Positions 28,622 to 40,279 of a stretch of DNA of 64,000 nt are shown piece by piece; positions within the stretch are counted from its first letter, which is position 1; every line of letters begins with the position of its first letter. The notes under the pieces were generated by a model, which was given only the letters and a program-made list of their open reading frames with translations, was not told the origin of the DNA and searched no databases. The position numbers and the translations under genes were made by a program. Origin of the DNA: Larimichthys crocea (lineage: Eukaryota; Chordata; Actinopteri; Sciaenidae); assembly GCF_000972845.2 (NCBI RefSeq), contig NC_040020.1, forward strand, positions 2,356,669-2,420,668, written 5' to 3'.

Positions 28622-31489
28622 CTTCTGTTCAAGTCATGTTTTCTTTCAAGTGTCTTTTTCTTATGGTAAGTTTAGGTTTCTGCCTTTCAAGAGATTGCTA
28701 TATTTCCAGACTGTCTATTGCTGTCTACACTTAATAATGGGTCTCTGTGGTGGTTTTCAAATAGTGATGGTGGGCGGAGAGCTTTTAATTGCTGAGAGCC
28801 ATACTAAAAAAAGAAAAAAAAGGTATTGTGGAAAATGATTTTCATTTCTAAATATTTCCTTAAAAGCAACATAAAGCACAGGAATCAATCATTTTTGTTC
28901 TGTGAAGTGTGTATTCAAGTGTCTGTGTGAGTGTGTGTGGGAGGGCTCTCTGGAGAATACATTTTCTGTAAGAATCAAACAAGAAGACCAAAGCGTTGCT
29001 GGTAAACTTGTGCAGAGAGCTGACTATTTATGATCAGTTCAAAAAAATGTCCAAGTGGTAAATGTTAACAAAAAAAGATTGCTTAAATGGTAAACCTGGT
29101 TAAAAACATTAAAGTCAGTCAAGGAGGAAGAAACATTGTTCAAAAAGGCATGACTCAGTGGCGGCACTAATCAAATTGAATTTGTTACCAACCAATGTTG
29201 ATTCCTGTCTGTACTAAATAAAAACCACAGAAATGCATAGTAAATCATAAAGGCTTGATGTAACAGAAAATAACTCATTTTTCATGTCCATCCTTTCCTA
29301 GAGACAGAAACGCGAGTGCTTTTTTTTTTTTTTTGGCCTTTAAATAGAGTAATAAAGCTAACAAAAATCAATAACGCATTATAAAAGAACAGGCAAGAAC
29401 TGGGTGTCTATAGAGTACATGATTTAACAGAACAACAATCTATTTCTTTAAAAGGTCAGTGAGCTATAAAGCCTGCTCAAACAGCATGGCCCCTCTCTCA
29501 TTCTTCCCTGACACTATAGTCACTCATATTTTACCAATACTTCAGGGAATTATCACCCAGAAGCCATGAAAAAGCATTTTAGACCCCTTTTCCCCGTCTA
29601 AGTAATCACTTTATTAGTGACACGAAGATGAGTTTGTGCTGTTATATGGATCCAAAGGGTGTAATGAAATTTGACTCTGCTGCAGAGTAACAATATAATA
29701 AAAAGCATAGGGAGACAAAGAATCAATACGATACATGCTGCATCTGTTTGCCTGTTTCTCGATGAGCGTAATGACATCACGGGATGACTTTAAATTCATT
29801 AGTAATCGCTGAATAAAAATGAATTAAGAGATTATTTCTTCGTAAGAAAACGTTTATGTTTTCTAAATACATCTTATTATGCTCGAGAAAATCTGAAAAA
29901 CAGCCTTTTGTTAGAAGCATACTTAGCACAGTGGTGAGGTAAGACTGGTAAGTGCGAATGGTTTGAGGTTTTTTGAGGTAATTTTCTTAAAAATAATGCC
30001 AAAATTATCAGCAATTTTTCAGCAATTTTGTCTGAAAATTATAGTTTGAAATGTAGCACCACATCCCCTATTCATTTCTACTCTCTGTTTCGTCTCTAAG
30101 AGTACAAGTCATCCTCCTCTATATATGTTACAACAATGCTTTCTGTTCTCTTGCTTTTCTCTCACTCGTTCATCTCTGCCCTCCCGTAGTTTCTTCAGCA
30201 GGATCCATGTTCAGAATAGTGTAATTGATCAGTGCTGTTGTGGTCAAGACAGTAATGACTGGGTACTAGCAGGTAACACCACTTGTTCAAGAGAGAGAGA
30301 CCGAGATAGAAAAACAGGCTCACTTCTAACTATTTTCATTGTTTCATAGTCTCCCTGGGTTTCAACAGGAACATGGGAAAGCTTCAAGAGATAGTGGTAG
30401 AATTACGATGGAATTTGGAGGCATCTTAAGACCTGCACACGTCCTCGAAAACTGACAGTGGAACACAAACAACATATAAGAGTCTGAGGCAGAAGCTGCG
30501 GATAAGGCATTGTATTGGATCAACACTGCATTTCACACAATTGAAAAGAAGGAGCTGAGAGTGAGGGCACAAAAAAGACAAAAGGAGAGATAAGTCTAAA
30601 GGAAAGAGCGAAAGGTAGAAAACACGGGAGGAATAATGGAAGCTATGCAAAAACCTGACGGGTGCGAGGCTGAATGCTGATTTCTGTGCTTCCCTACAAA
30701 TTAGCTTTTCAGGACTCACGTCAGGAATTCTGCCTGAAAAGTCCACAGAGTACAAGAAAGTTGATTAAACTTTGCACTTCTTTACAAGTTTCATTTATCT
30801 TACTGGAGGCTAGGGACTAAAGAAAAGGGGAACAAAACACTGAAAAGTGAAAATGAGACACTGCCTTTTTTATATTTTTCTTTGTGATTCACCATCCTGA
30901 AAAAAAACTAAATTTTAAATGCTGATTGTTTATCTAGAGAGAGCGCAGCAGAGCTCCAGGACGGCTGCCCATCTGATATGCAAATAAACAATTGCCCTTT
31001 GCCTTCCATGATACGATTCTGGTTTAATTCATGCCTACTTGAATTTAAAAGGAATATTATTTTAAATTGTTTTAATCTTTCCAAATAACAATGTCTGTAA
31101 AATGTTTAGTGAAAAAAAAAGTCTATTTAATTAGTATACCACAAAGCAGAAACATTGTGGTAAACAATGGCACCTTCACTGGGAAATAAAGCTGTTAGTT
31201 ATAGAGAAAAATAAGGTCAGCTCAATCACAATAGTTATTTTAACAGTTTAGTTTTAATAGGTTTTTAAACATTGTTTAAAAAGTGTAACAGATGATCCAG
31301 TTCTGACAATATGTCAAAGTCAAATTAGATTATTCTGTGTGACGTGTAGAGGTCATAACTCCACGTTGACTCTGAAACTTTCAGTTAAAAAATCCATGCA
31401 TTCCACATCCTGTATTTGCATTTAAAGCAGACAATAACCTTCAGTATTAACATCTTGAAGAAGATATCACAGGGATGCTGTTTGGATTT

Positions 31490-31710
31490 TGCATGGCATG
31501 GTTGACCTTAAGAGGTTAACCATGAATGCAAAAGTTTCCTGGAACAAACAGGGAGTTGTCTAATCTGGCATGGGGAGGATGAGTAGGAGTCATTTTTATC
31601 AATTAAGCTCACTAACACCAAAACATTTGGCAGTATTAGAATGAGAATAGCTCCTAGTTATTGGAATAGAAGGCATTATTGCTCACTGCTACATGTGCAC
31701 ACCCTGTATA
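31490..31710. promoter_or_regulatory. Candidate conserved non-coding element with a short palindrome
   Basis: ATGGTTGACC and GGTTAACCAT lie a few bases apart and are nearly inverse to each other around CTTAAGA. The following 150 bases (CAATTAAGCTCACTAACACC and similar) lack simple repeats. Weak call by texture. Confidence 0.22.
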
Positions 31711-32203
31711 ACTGATCCGATTTTCCTCAGAAACAGCTGATGGGTGAGAGACATGGGCCTCAACTGTAGTACATGAAATCATAAATAAATATGTTCCAAC
31801 ACGTTCCCCCAATTAATTAATAATTAACTATATATAAGCAAGCCAATGGGATTCCTTATACATGAGCAGGCATTTGTAGACAGGCAAATGTGTGTGTATG
31901 TACTCAGAAGAGAACATTCAAAGGCACAAAGGTCACACATACACAAAGACACACACTTTCTGCAAATTGTGGTTTGCTTGCTTGATTTCCCAATGCATTT
32001 AGCCCCCCTGCATCCATAACCCTAACATATGTAGCAGCTAATACAGTTAGAGCTCAGGTCTTTCCTTCCATGTCTGCTCACTTAATGATATTAGGGTTGA
32101 TTCTATAGTTTGATCCAGCTATCAATGTCAATCATGTTAGCACTACTCAAAGCAGCAAGCCCTTGAGGGGGATTGGCATTGGAGGGAGGGGGGAGGAGAA
32201 GGG

Positions 32204-32235
32204 CTGGCAGCTTTCTAATGCAATAGAGCTGCCAG
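32204..32235. repeat. Perfect 9-base inverted repeat inside a regulatory-looking block
   Basis: CTGGCAGCT at 32204-32212 and AGCTGCCAG at 32227-32235, with a 14-base loop. The flanks (a GGAGGGAGGGGGGAGGAG purine run to the left, AT-rich homeodomain-like motifs to the right) look unlike background. Confidence 0.85.
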
Positions 32236-33049
32236 ATCGGAGAGCTTTTTATTACATTAATATGTTCCTGGATAATTCTATCTCATCTCCTAACATTACT
32301 TAGCCTAAAAACCAAATTAAAGTCTCATTTATCCGATCACCTCAATCGGATATGGTGACATAAGGGCGTTCAGACAGCCATGTGATGGTTGCTTGCTACC
32401 ACCTACAGAGGATTCTGTTTCTTTTTCAGCCACAGAGCAAAACATAATTGGAACTGAGAGTTTGGCATGCAGCATTCTCTAGCTGATATTATAGCTACCG
32501 CTTGCACAATTGGTAAGCACACAGACAAAACAAGAGCCGCATCTTGGGGCTTCTTGCTATCAGATGCATGAAGTGTTACACAAATCACTTCATAGACTTT
32601 GGGAAATATAATGCGGCATACCAGAGCATGAGGATCCAAACAATATTTGATGTACACTAGATATTTTTAGACATCACGATTAAGTCCAAATTACCTTTAT
32701 GTCAGTGGATTTCTCTTTCTGGCACATCTTGATTATCATACCTTTGGGGATTTCCATTTGGCAAGATTTTTACAAAACAAAATCATGCCAGTTCCAATTG
32801 CTCTGATCAATCCAAGAACATCTTTATCCAGTACAGATGGTAAGAGTGATGAAGGATAGATCCTTGGCCCCCACTCACTAGTATTTCACTAGTATTACTA
32901 GTGTGCACAGGAGTGTGTAGTGCCTAAAAAAGACTTGCATACTTATGGTGAAAAAACAAAACTCTAAAATGGGACACAAGCTGCTCCCAGTTTACCCTAA
33001 TCGGCCCCTTTATGATCAGCTCAAAGTTTCTTTTTGCCAACTCATAGGC

Positions 33050-33285
33050 GCCCTGTATATTCATCCCAATTGTCTATCCAGGCAAAGGGTGTCCTGAGTG
33101 TCCTGTTGGTTGACCCAAGATCATTCTGTCCAGGCTAGGTATCATCATAGCTTGTCTGGTTGGCCAAAGTGCTTCTCAAGTGCCTCTATGGTCAGAAATA
33201 TCCATCTAGATGGCTAAGGTGCATCCCAAGTACCCTTTTGTTTGGCCAAGTGCCCCTTTGATGAGTTAATGTGCCCGTTCAGTAG
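33050..33285. repeat. Degenerate tandem repeat, unit roughly 45-55 bases
   Basis: Related phrases recur: GGTTGGCCAAAGTGC..CTCAAGTGCC, then GATGGCTAAGGTGC..CCCAAGTACCC, then GTTTGGCCAAGTGCCCC, with weaker copies upstream (GTTGGTTGACCCAAG). Copies are strongly diverged, so unit length and count are approximate. Confidence 0.55.
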
Positions 33286-33319
33286 GACTTTAAGGCAAAA
33301 GTCAACCCTAAACTTTACA

Positions 33320-33365
33320 CAGGGTTCCCACTCATGGACAAAATGTCAAAACTTTGATTTGATTA
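33320..33365 (+). mobile_element. Possible hAT-type element end
   Basis: CAGGGTTCCCAC followed by ...AAAATGTCAAAACTTTGA resembles the terminus of fish hAT-like repeats. No matching opposite end or target duplication was found, so this is a weak call on a single end. Confidence 0.3.
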
Positions 33366-33539
33366 CACAGAATTAAGTCTTCTGCAGTGTTCTGAGATTA
33401 CACTGCAACAACAAAACCACATCTCATTTCAATAAAGAAATACATTTTTACTGAAATCTGGTTCTTCTTTTAAATTACAGTATCTAACAAAAGGCAAGCT
33501 GACACACTGAGGGCAGAGAGGCCCAAAAGAACTGATCGG

Positions 33540-33870
33540 ACAACAGTGTTACCTGCAAATGCACCAGCTAACAGTGCTTTATTGGTAACATTTGTGTTGC
33601 TTTTCACTGTTTCTCCTGCCACAGAGATTAGTGGGCAGGCCACCCGGTAATAACAAACAAGTACGCACTAATTCCCGTCAACAATCGGGCCACAGCATTT
33701 GCAGTGCTATCAATCAGAGCTGTAATTACTGTACAGTATGTCTGCTGCTGTTAAGGTGCCACACATGCAAAGCGAACATTTTCTGTGGCTGCTCGACATT
33801 AAAAGCCTTTAATTGGTAAACAACTGGAAGGCTTTCATTGGCCTTAGTCACAGAGATTAGTAACAATGCT
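33540..33870. promoter_or_regulatory. Candidate conserved non-coding element (possible enhancer)
   Basis: Dense in homeodomain-type cores (TAATTG, ATTA, CAATTA-like) and bounded by a 13-base direct repeat, CACAGAGATTAGT, at 33620-33632 and 33849-33861. It also contains an 8-base inverted repeat (AAAGCCTT at 33802, AAGGCTTT at 33828). Function is inferred from composition only. Confidence 0.35.
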
Positions 33871-34019
33871 TAATCACTGTGTGTTAATAATCAATATAAA
33901 TAAAAATATGGAATAAAATATAAAATAATCTCCATATGTATGTCAAAGAATCACTTTTTTGTGTGATTTTTAACATGTTAAACAAGTTAAGAGAACATGC
34001 AGCCAAACTGAATGGGGGC

Positions 34020-34290
34020 TTATTATAGTTTGGGCAAGCTTACATGTGACCCGCCCACTCCCTGTGCTTTGTCTGCATCACAGGCTTTGATCATGGCTGG
34101 TCGCAGTACAGCGCCGTGCACGTACCCTGATGTAAATTTGACATATGGGGGTTCATGTTATGAAAGCTAATTGAAAACAAATGAGCTCATTTGGCAGACT
34201 TTGGAAAAATCTGTCATTGAAAATAACTAGATGAAAGAGGTCAGAGGCACTTAACAAGGCTCATTCAAGCTAAAAGAAATGCCACACAGG
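34020..34290. promoter_or_regulatory. Candidate conserved non-coding element
   Basis: A motif-rich stretch with low simple-repeat content, including TTTGATCATGG, GCCGTGCACG and AGCTAATTGAAAAC. Its texture differs from the surrounding drifted intron. Weak call; no alignment was possible. Confidence 0.28.
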
Positions 34291-35039
34291 CGTAAAACAA
34301 GCTAGTACAACAGTGGCGTCAAGAAAGATTTTCTTTCTATTCACAACCTGTCAAACTTTCAAACTGAGGCTTTAGTGGCAGAAGACTGTCTTTTCATGCT
34401 CGTGTCAGATCAAAACAGGAAACTAGGGCTACTGTGGACACATCATCATCAAAACTGAATAGTAAAAATTGAAGGGTAACGAGATGCCCAACAAATTCAG
34501 ACAGATTTTGAACGACTTGTCAGAGTCTTTGTCATCATAATAAGACTGAATTTATTTCTTGAATTCGATTTTCTTTTCAAGTGTGTGCAAATAACTGCAT
34601 TTGAAGACCATGAACATAGCTATGGACTGTTTTTGTCTCACTCATTCTGTCTCTCTGCTTGTTTCTCTTTACCTTTATGTAGCCTTTTAAAAAGAACACA
34701 CTTTGGCAAACTTGAGACCCGATAATACCGACCAAACACAGTGGACATTGTACGTAGGAACTACTGCTGGTACCTTTATTACCGCTAGAACTTTTCAAAT
34801 AAATATAATTGTACCATAACAGAAAGCATCATCTTAAGAGGGTTCTAGAAATATGACTGTATCTTCTTAACTAAATCTAAGTTTATTGCAATGGCTAACA
34901 CTGTCTCTGAAGCACCTGTGGGATCTGGTGGTGGGAGGTTTGCAACATGACTGCATGGCCAAAAACTCAGCAGGAGGTTCATAACACTACTGAGTCGGCT
35001 CTGTGAAAATCCTTGAGAGACATTTCCATGGAACTTTTG

Positions 35040-35126
35040 AAGTTGTTGTTTATGTCTTATGTAAAGCACTTTGAATTGTCTTGTTATGCTACACAGATAA
35101 ACTTTTTTATTATTATTATTATTAAA
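35040..35126 (+). mobile_element. Probable LINE/SINE 3' tail with ATT microsatellite
   Basis: TATGTAAAGCACTTTGAATT is followed by a CTACACAGATAAAC stretch and then an (ATT)n tract. The GTAAAGCACTTTGAATTG...ATAAA wording is a familiar 3' terminus of teleost retroposons that end in a short tandem repeat. The body may extend upstream to about 34850, but I cannot identify it. The family is unassigned. Confidence 0.5.
35106..35125 (+). repeat. (ATT)n microsatellite
   Basis: About six units, forming the end of the retroposon-like tail described at 35040. Confidence 0.9.
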
Positions 35127-38100
35127 CATAGAGCATAGATAATTAGAAATGATCAAATTGAAACTAAAAACAGAAATACACACAAGTAAGAGCTAAAAGT
35201 CTGACTGCAACATTTTTCACATTTTAAATTATCAAGAATATCATTAAATTATTGAAATTAGTGTGCTGGAACCAAACTTGATTTGTGTTTGTTCAGGATT
35301 GTACCGAGGCTGCTCATGGCTCAGACAAAATTATTTGTCTTTTGTAGATAAAATGCAATGCAATTTAATATAACAGGCATTTAATAACTGCTTTCTCTGA
35401 AGCTTATGTTCAGCTTTTATTGAAGTTGGAGATAAATTGATTCAACTCGGTGTTAAGTGTGAGGTGTAGGTTACAGTTTTGTTTCATATTTGGTAAGATG
35501 GTAATTAGTTATTGTTTTGTTTTTGTTGTTTAAATGAAAAAAAAAAAGCCTTGAAAGAATGCAATTGCACATCCACAAATGGCCCCACACATGGATGGAA
35601 TCGGGGCCAAGTTACAACAAAAAGGTTGTTTGGTAGATGTTTCACAGCAGTGGGTCTCTTTGAGCTTTGGTCTATCTCAGTAGAAGACATTCACTGTGGG
35701 TCAGTTGCTTTAGCTGCTTCCAACTCTCTCTCTCAGACTGGAGTGGTGTGAATAAAGGAATCGTCTGAGTCTCCAGGGGGCCTTAAATAGACTTACAGTT
35801 TTTACCTGGGCATTCTGGTCAATCCCCTTCAGGGGCTATGTCTTTGAGCCAGCCTTCAATGGCTGAGAAAGCTAAGTTGCTCAAAGTGAGTGGTGTTGGT
35901 GCACAGTGGATTGCAGCTTGTCGTGTGGCGCATTAGGTGTTGACAGATGGGAGGGAGGGCATGGGATGCTGTGGGGAACCAATGATTTATTGCTTGGGCC
36001 CGGGACACTTAACGGAGTGTAAGTGCTGAGTCTGGAGGGACCATGATGTGAGGACAATTGGATAAAAGAGAAGAATAAACAAACAGAATAACTAAAACAG
36101 AGGGAGGAAGAGAAGAGATACTGCAAATTAGATCTCTAATCTATAGGGGAAGATTTTGATTAACTCTGGCATTAAAGCAGGTACCATTTAAGTGTTGTGT
36201 TGCAAAATTTGCATGGTTACCATGCAACTCTTCTAGAATAATAAGGCCTCCTCTAAGGTCTACCACCGCAGATATCAAATTAAGCGTAACATACAAATTA
36301 TTGATGGGAAATTAAATGTTATTTGCATTTAAACAACACTCATGTAACCACCTGACTGTAAATTTAAAAAAAAAAAAGGAGAGAACAAGTGAGCAAGAAG
36401 AGAGAGCAAACAACATGCGAGAAAGCGAAAGAGAGAGGAAGAGCCACAGAGACACAGCAGGCAACAAAGCAGTGGGCACACACAGATAATGTCAGGCCAA
36501 CATTATAGCCGCGGGTATTAGTGGGCTCTCTCCTTCCGTGGAACCAGTTGATCCTCACAGCACACATCTCTACTGGTGTGCTGCATACTCAAATCTTGTT
36601 GTGGTATTTATAGTATCTTTTTTTTTTTCAATATGATTCAATTGACTTAATTTATCTCCAGCAGTGAGACCTAGCTATCGTTCATCTTTGTATTGTTACT
36701 CATTGTCAAAAGCATGAACTGTCCCAGCGTGTTCCAGGTCTTTAAACTTCAGGTGATGGAAAGTCAGTAGCTCATCATTTTACTTTTACTTCGGCGCTGG
36801 GATCAACTAAAAACAATAATGTGGTGCTGATGAAATAGTGTATGACAAGAATAGTTCTGGGAAAACATTATTAAAGTGTTTGATAAAACAGCATTACACA
36901 GGATTTTCTAGGAACAACAGATTCATTTGACATTTTAAAGAGTCTGATTTGTTATCACATCTAAATGTACTTCCGTATGTATAATTAAAAGTGGGAACAA
37001 ACTTTCAGATTAAATTTCTGAATGTCTGGAGTTTAGATGAACAGTGCAAGCTGCATGTGTGATAGCTCGCAAATAACAATGTGCCAGAAACAAAGTAAGC
37101 AATAAACAGTTCAATGAAAATTCAACAGACCAATAATACTTCCTACCAGACATTTTATTTATGATGTCCGCTGTTTGACCGTGTGGCATTAGTGAACGTT
37201 CTCATTCTGCTGAAACTATGATAAACTGTGGTTGCGGCCCAAAAAAACAAAAATACAAAGGATAGATTCAGTGTACCCTCTGGAAAATACACTGAACGAA
37301 TGTGAGCGAGAAAGGAACACATTGAAATCCAAAACACATAATTCTGCTTCTTTTACTTTTTGTTTAAGCCTGTAACTGCCCAGACGTTTGAGTAGTGAGG
37401 AGTTTTTAGTAGTGACCAGAGCCTTAGCAGAGACCTGGACTCTGGATTGTCGAGAGAAAACCAAGAACAGCATGAAAAATAAAGCAGAAGGGCCATGAAA
37501 TAGGCTACCCAGGGTTTGTGCAGGAAAGAAAAAAAAGAAAAGAGATGGAAAAGTGGCCTAGTTCACCCTGACACCCTGACACTGTATAACATATATATCC
37601 AGTTCTTCAAGACTTACAAGAAAGTACAAGAAAATACTTTTTTTTAATATACTCGACAATGACACAAGTGACAGCTTACACCCATTAAAACATAAAACCC
37701 ATGGATTGAAATGTTGATATACAGTACAGTATAATACCCAGTGCTCTGTGACTGAATCTATCAATGGCATCCTTTCCTCATGCCCCCCTGCACACCCAAT
37801 TAGCCTTAGAAAAGCCTGTCAAGGTAAATTCAGCTTCACTACATCTGTTGCAGCTGTGTCCTTCAGCCAGCTTAGAGGTGATGGACAGTGAAGCACATCA
37901 AAGCAGCATGGGGACAGAGGAAGTATTGATCAGTCTGTTTTGTTGAGCTCTGTTCTTCAAATCCAGATTTTTGTGACACTGAGGATCATGTTGCACTATA
38001 AATATGAGAATGATACTCAAAACAGTGGCAGGCTCGCTCTGTGTTTTGTGGTAGTACCTTGGCAGTGTCTGGTTTTGTTACATGCAAATTCTTTGTGTGA

Positions 38101-38496
38101 AGCTTTACAGACAATGAGGACGGACAATGTGGCCAACTGCTGGCTCAGTGTGGTTTATCCAGCCAGACTGATGGTTCGTATGTGAGACAAGACGGGCTTA
38201 ACCGGGAGGCCGGGTTTTAAGCAGCCACAAAGCCTCATTCAGTACATGCTCAGATTTTATCTTGACTTTTATTATTATTTTATATTCTTCTCTCAAAGAT
38301 ACAGTAAGTATCTCGAAAGTACAACTTCAATAGTTGAACTTGTAATAGACACATCATGTTGTTTCCCAACTGGCATCCTGTGAAGACTTTTCCTACTGAT
38401 CTTTACTTGACTGATCAAGTCAGAAACAGAGTCTCTGATTGATCGACACCCCAAGACATCATGGGCTTCACAGTGGATGACTAAAATCATACAAGA

Positions 38497-38815
38497 CGGA
38501 AGTTCAAATCCTGCACCACCATGCAGTGGTTAGCACTGTCGTTTTCTAACCCTGGGTGGGCTTTTCTGTGTGGATTTCGTTCTTCCTGTGTCTGTGTGGG
38601 TTCTCTGACTTCTTCCCACAGTTCATGACAAGCCATGCAAGTTAATAGGTGTTGGTAACTCTAAATGTCCTGTAGGTGTGAATGCGGCTGTGAATGGTTG
38701 CTTGTATGTGTCAGCCCTGTGACGAACTGGTGACTTGTGCAGGGTGTACCCCGCCTCTCACCTCAATGTCAGCCCCCCATGCCTCCAGACCATGCCCCTT
38801 TGGATGGATGGATGA
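38497..38815 (+). mobile_element. tRNA-derived teleost SINE (V-SINE/Mermaid-like), diverged copy
   Basis: Recognised from landmarks in order: GTGGTTAGCACTGTC near 38526 (polymerase III box A-like), TTTCTGTGTGG near 38562, GTGTGGGTTCTCT near 38594, TTCCCACAG near 38613, AACTCTAAATGTCC near 38657, TGTCAGCCCTGTGACGAACT near 38709, AGGGTGTACCCCGCCTCTC near 38741, and a terminal TGGATGGATGGATGA tract. The order and wording match a very common fish SINE; the family name is from memory. Several short deletions against the usual form, including the box B region after box A, mark it as old. A box B-like GTTCAAATCC lies just upstream near 38502 and may belong to an adjoining fragment. Confidence 0.8.
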
Positions 38816-39559
38816 TCGCACTGGAGCCAATGTTGAACGGCACAACGGTAACGTTATCTTTTCCTGATCAGGGAACGGTTATTGACATTAAATCTCATTA
38901 ACGCAGCATAGATTGCTTTTTTTTAAGACGAAAAAAAAATACATCCCATCCCTGCTCCATTGCTGCAATTTATCACTTAAACACAAGGAGTCGCAGAAGT
39001 AGCAAATCATCTGTTATGTAAAGTAAAAAAAAAGACAGAACTCAGTGGTCTCCACCCCGCCCCCGTCCGACCTACTCGTATCTCACTGTCTGCGAAGGCC
39101 TCTCTAAGACTGTCTAAACAGCACTTCTTTTTTTAGGTATACAGCATAATGGCCTTTAGCCCAGGCGCTCACTATTGATCACTGCTCACACCTTTCCTTC
39201 CCTGCACCTGTCAATGCTCAATGTTCAGCAGCTTTGTCTGCCCGCATAATGTCTCTCTTATTCTTTCACCTAACACTCTCATCTTCGCTTTAAAGACAAT
39301 GGCAGGGCCGCGAAAGGTGAAGATATGATCTGTCGTGGACAGCGCAAGCACGTAGAGACACACACATTTTACAGTATGTGATCAGTCAGCCAAATTGTTG
39401 ATTGGGCATTCTTCGTGGTAACTCCCACAGGAGCTGTGTGAGCAGGAAGGCCATCAGTCTCTCCTTAATGATCATCCTACCTCACAACCTCTGTTTAGTT
39501 TTATGTGCCACATCCAGCTAACAGTGAGATTAGTGCCCTCGCTATCACACTCCCTAAAT

Positions 39560-39870
39560 CCTTCTCTCTGCCGTTCACAGGCCTGCCGAGTTGCCCCCTC
39601 TCACCTGCCATGGTTTCTGGCTATGGCTATATTCTGCCCAGGCTCCCTTGACCCAAGCTGGTAATGCATTACTCCCCAGATCAATTGATAGATTGGCCCT
39701 GTCGGAGCTGCCGTAACTAAATCAGCTGCTCCTGATGATTCAGCACCAGCCAGGGAGCCAGGCCTGCTGTCACCAATCACAGATCACCAGTAGCTGAGAC
39801 AGGTATGGACATTCTCCTGTCACTTGAACCTAATTTATTACCAGCTACCACATTGATTAACCTTGTGCTG
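39560..39870. promoter_or_regulatory. Candidate conserved non-coding element (GC-richer, possible enhancer)
   Basis: Markedly richer in GC than its flanks and free of simple repeats. It carries ATCAATTGATAGATTGGC, several CAGCTG/CAGCTGC E-box-like sites and TGATGATTCAGCACC (AP-1/Maf-like core). No open frame runs through it, so it is not an exon. Enhancer activity is an inference. Confidence 0.38.
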
Positions 39871-40186
39871 TGGTTCAAGCTTCCTATAAAAATTTGTGTG
39901 TTGGGAAAGGGAGGGTGTGCGTGTGTGCGACTGAATGAAAAAGGGGGAAACATAAGGGCAAGTTAATGTTTACATTACTTTGGTAAACTTTGAACAAAAA
40001 AGGACTTTCACTGTACAGCCAGGAGCAACTCTGTCAGAGTGGCAGCGGTGACATTATTCTAGGGGTAAGTTTGTCTCTAATGAACAATATTTATAAGCAA
40101 TACTATTAACACTGAGTAAAAGTGCAGCTGGAATCTACTTTATTGACCAAGTATCACCTATTATCCAGAATCTATTGTCGTTTCTC

Positions 40187-40279
<93 letters not shown>
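40187..40279 (+). repeat. (GATA)n microsatellite, about 23 copies, uninterrupted
   Basis: A pure run of the tetranucleotide ATAG over 93 bases, the longest perfect tandem array in the window. The lack of interruptions suggests recent expansion and probable length polymorphism. Confidence 0.99.

Noticed and set aside
38497..38530. GTTCAAATCC as a possible tRNA gene T-loop
   Set aside because: No tRNA acceptor stem or ordered box A to box B spacing; it belongs to a SINE context.
40187..40279. The GATA array as a CRISPR-like repeat
   Set aside because: Pure tetranucleotide repeat with no spacers; the host is a vertebrate.
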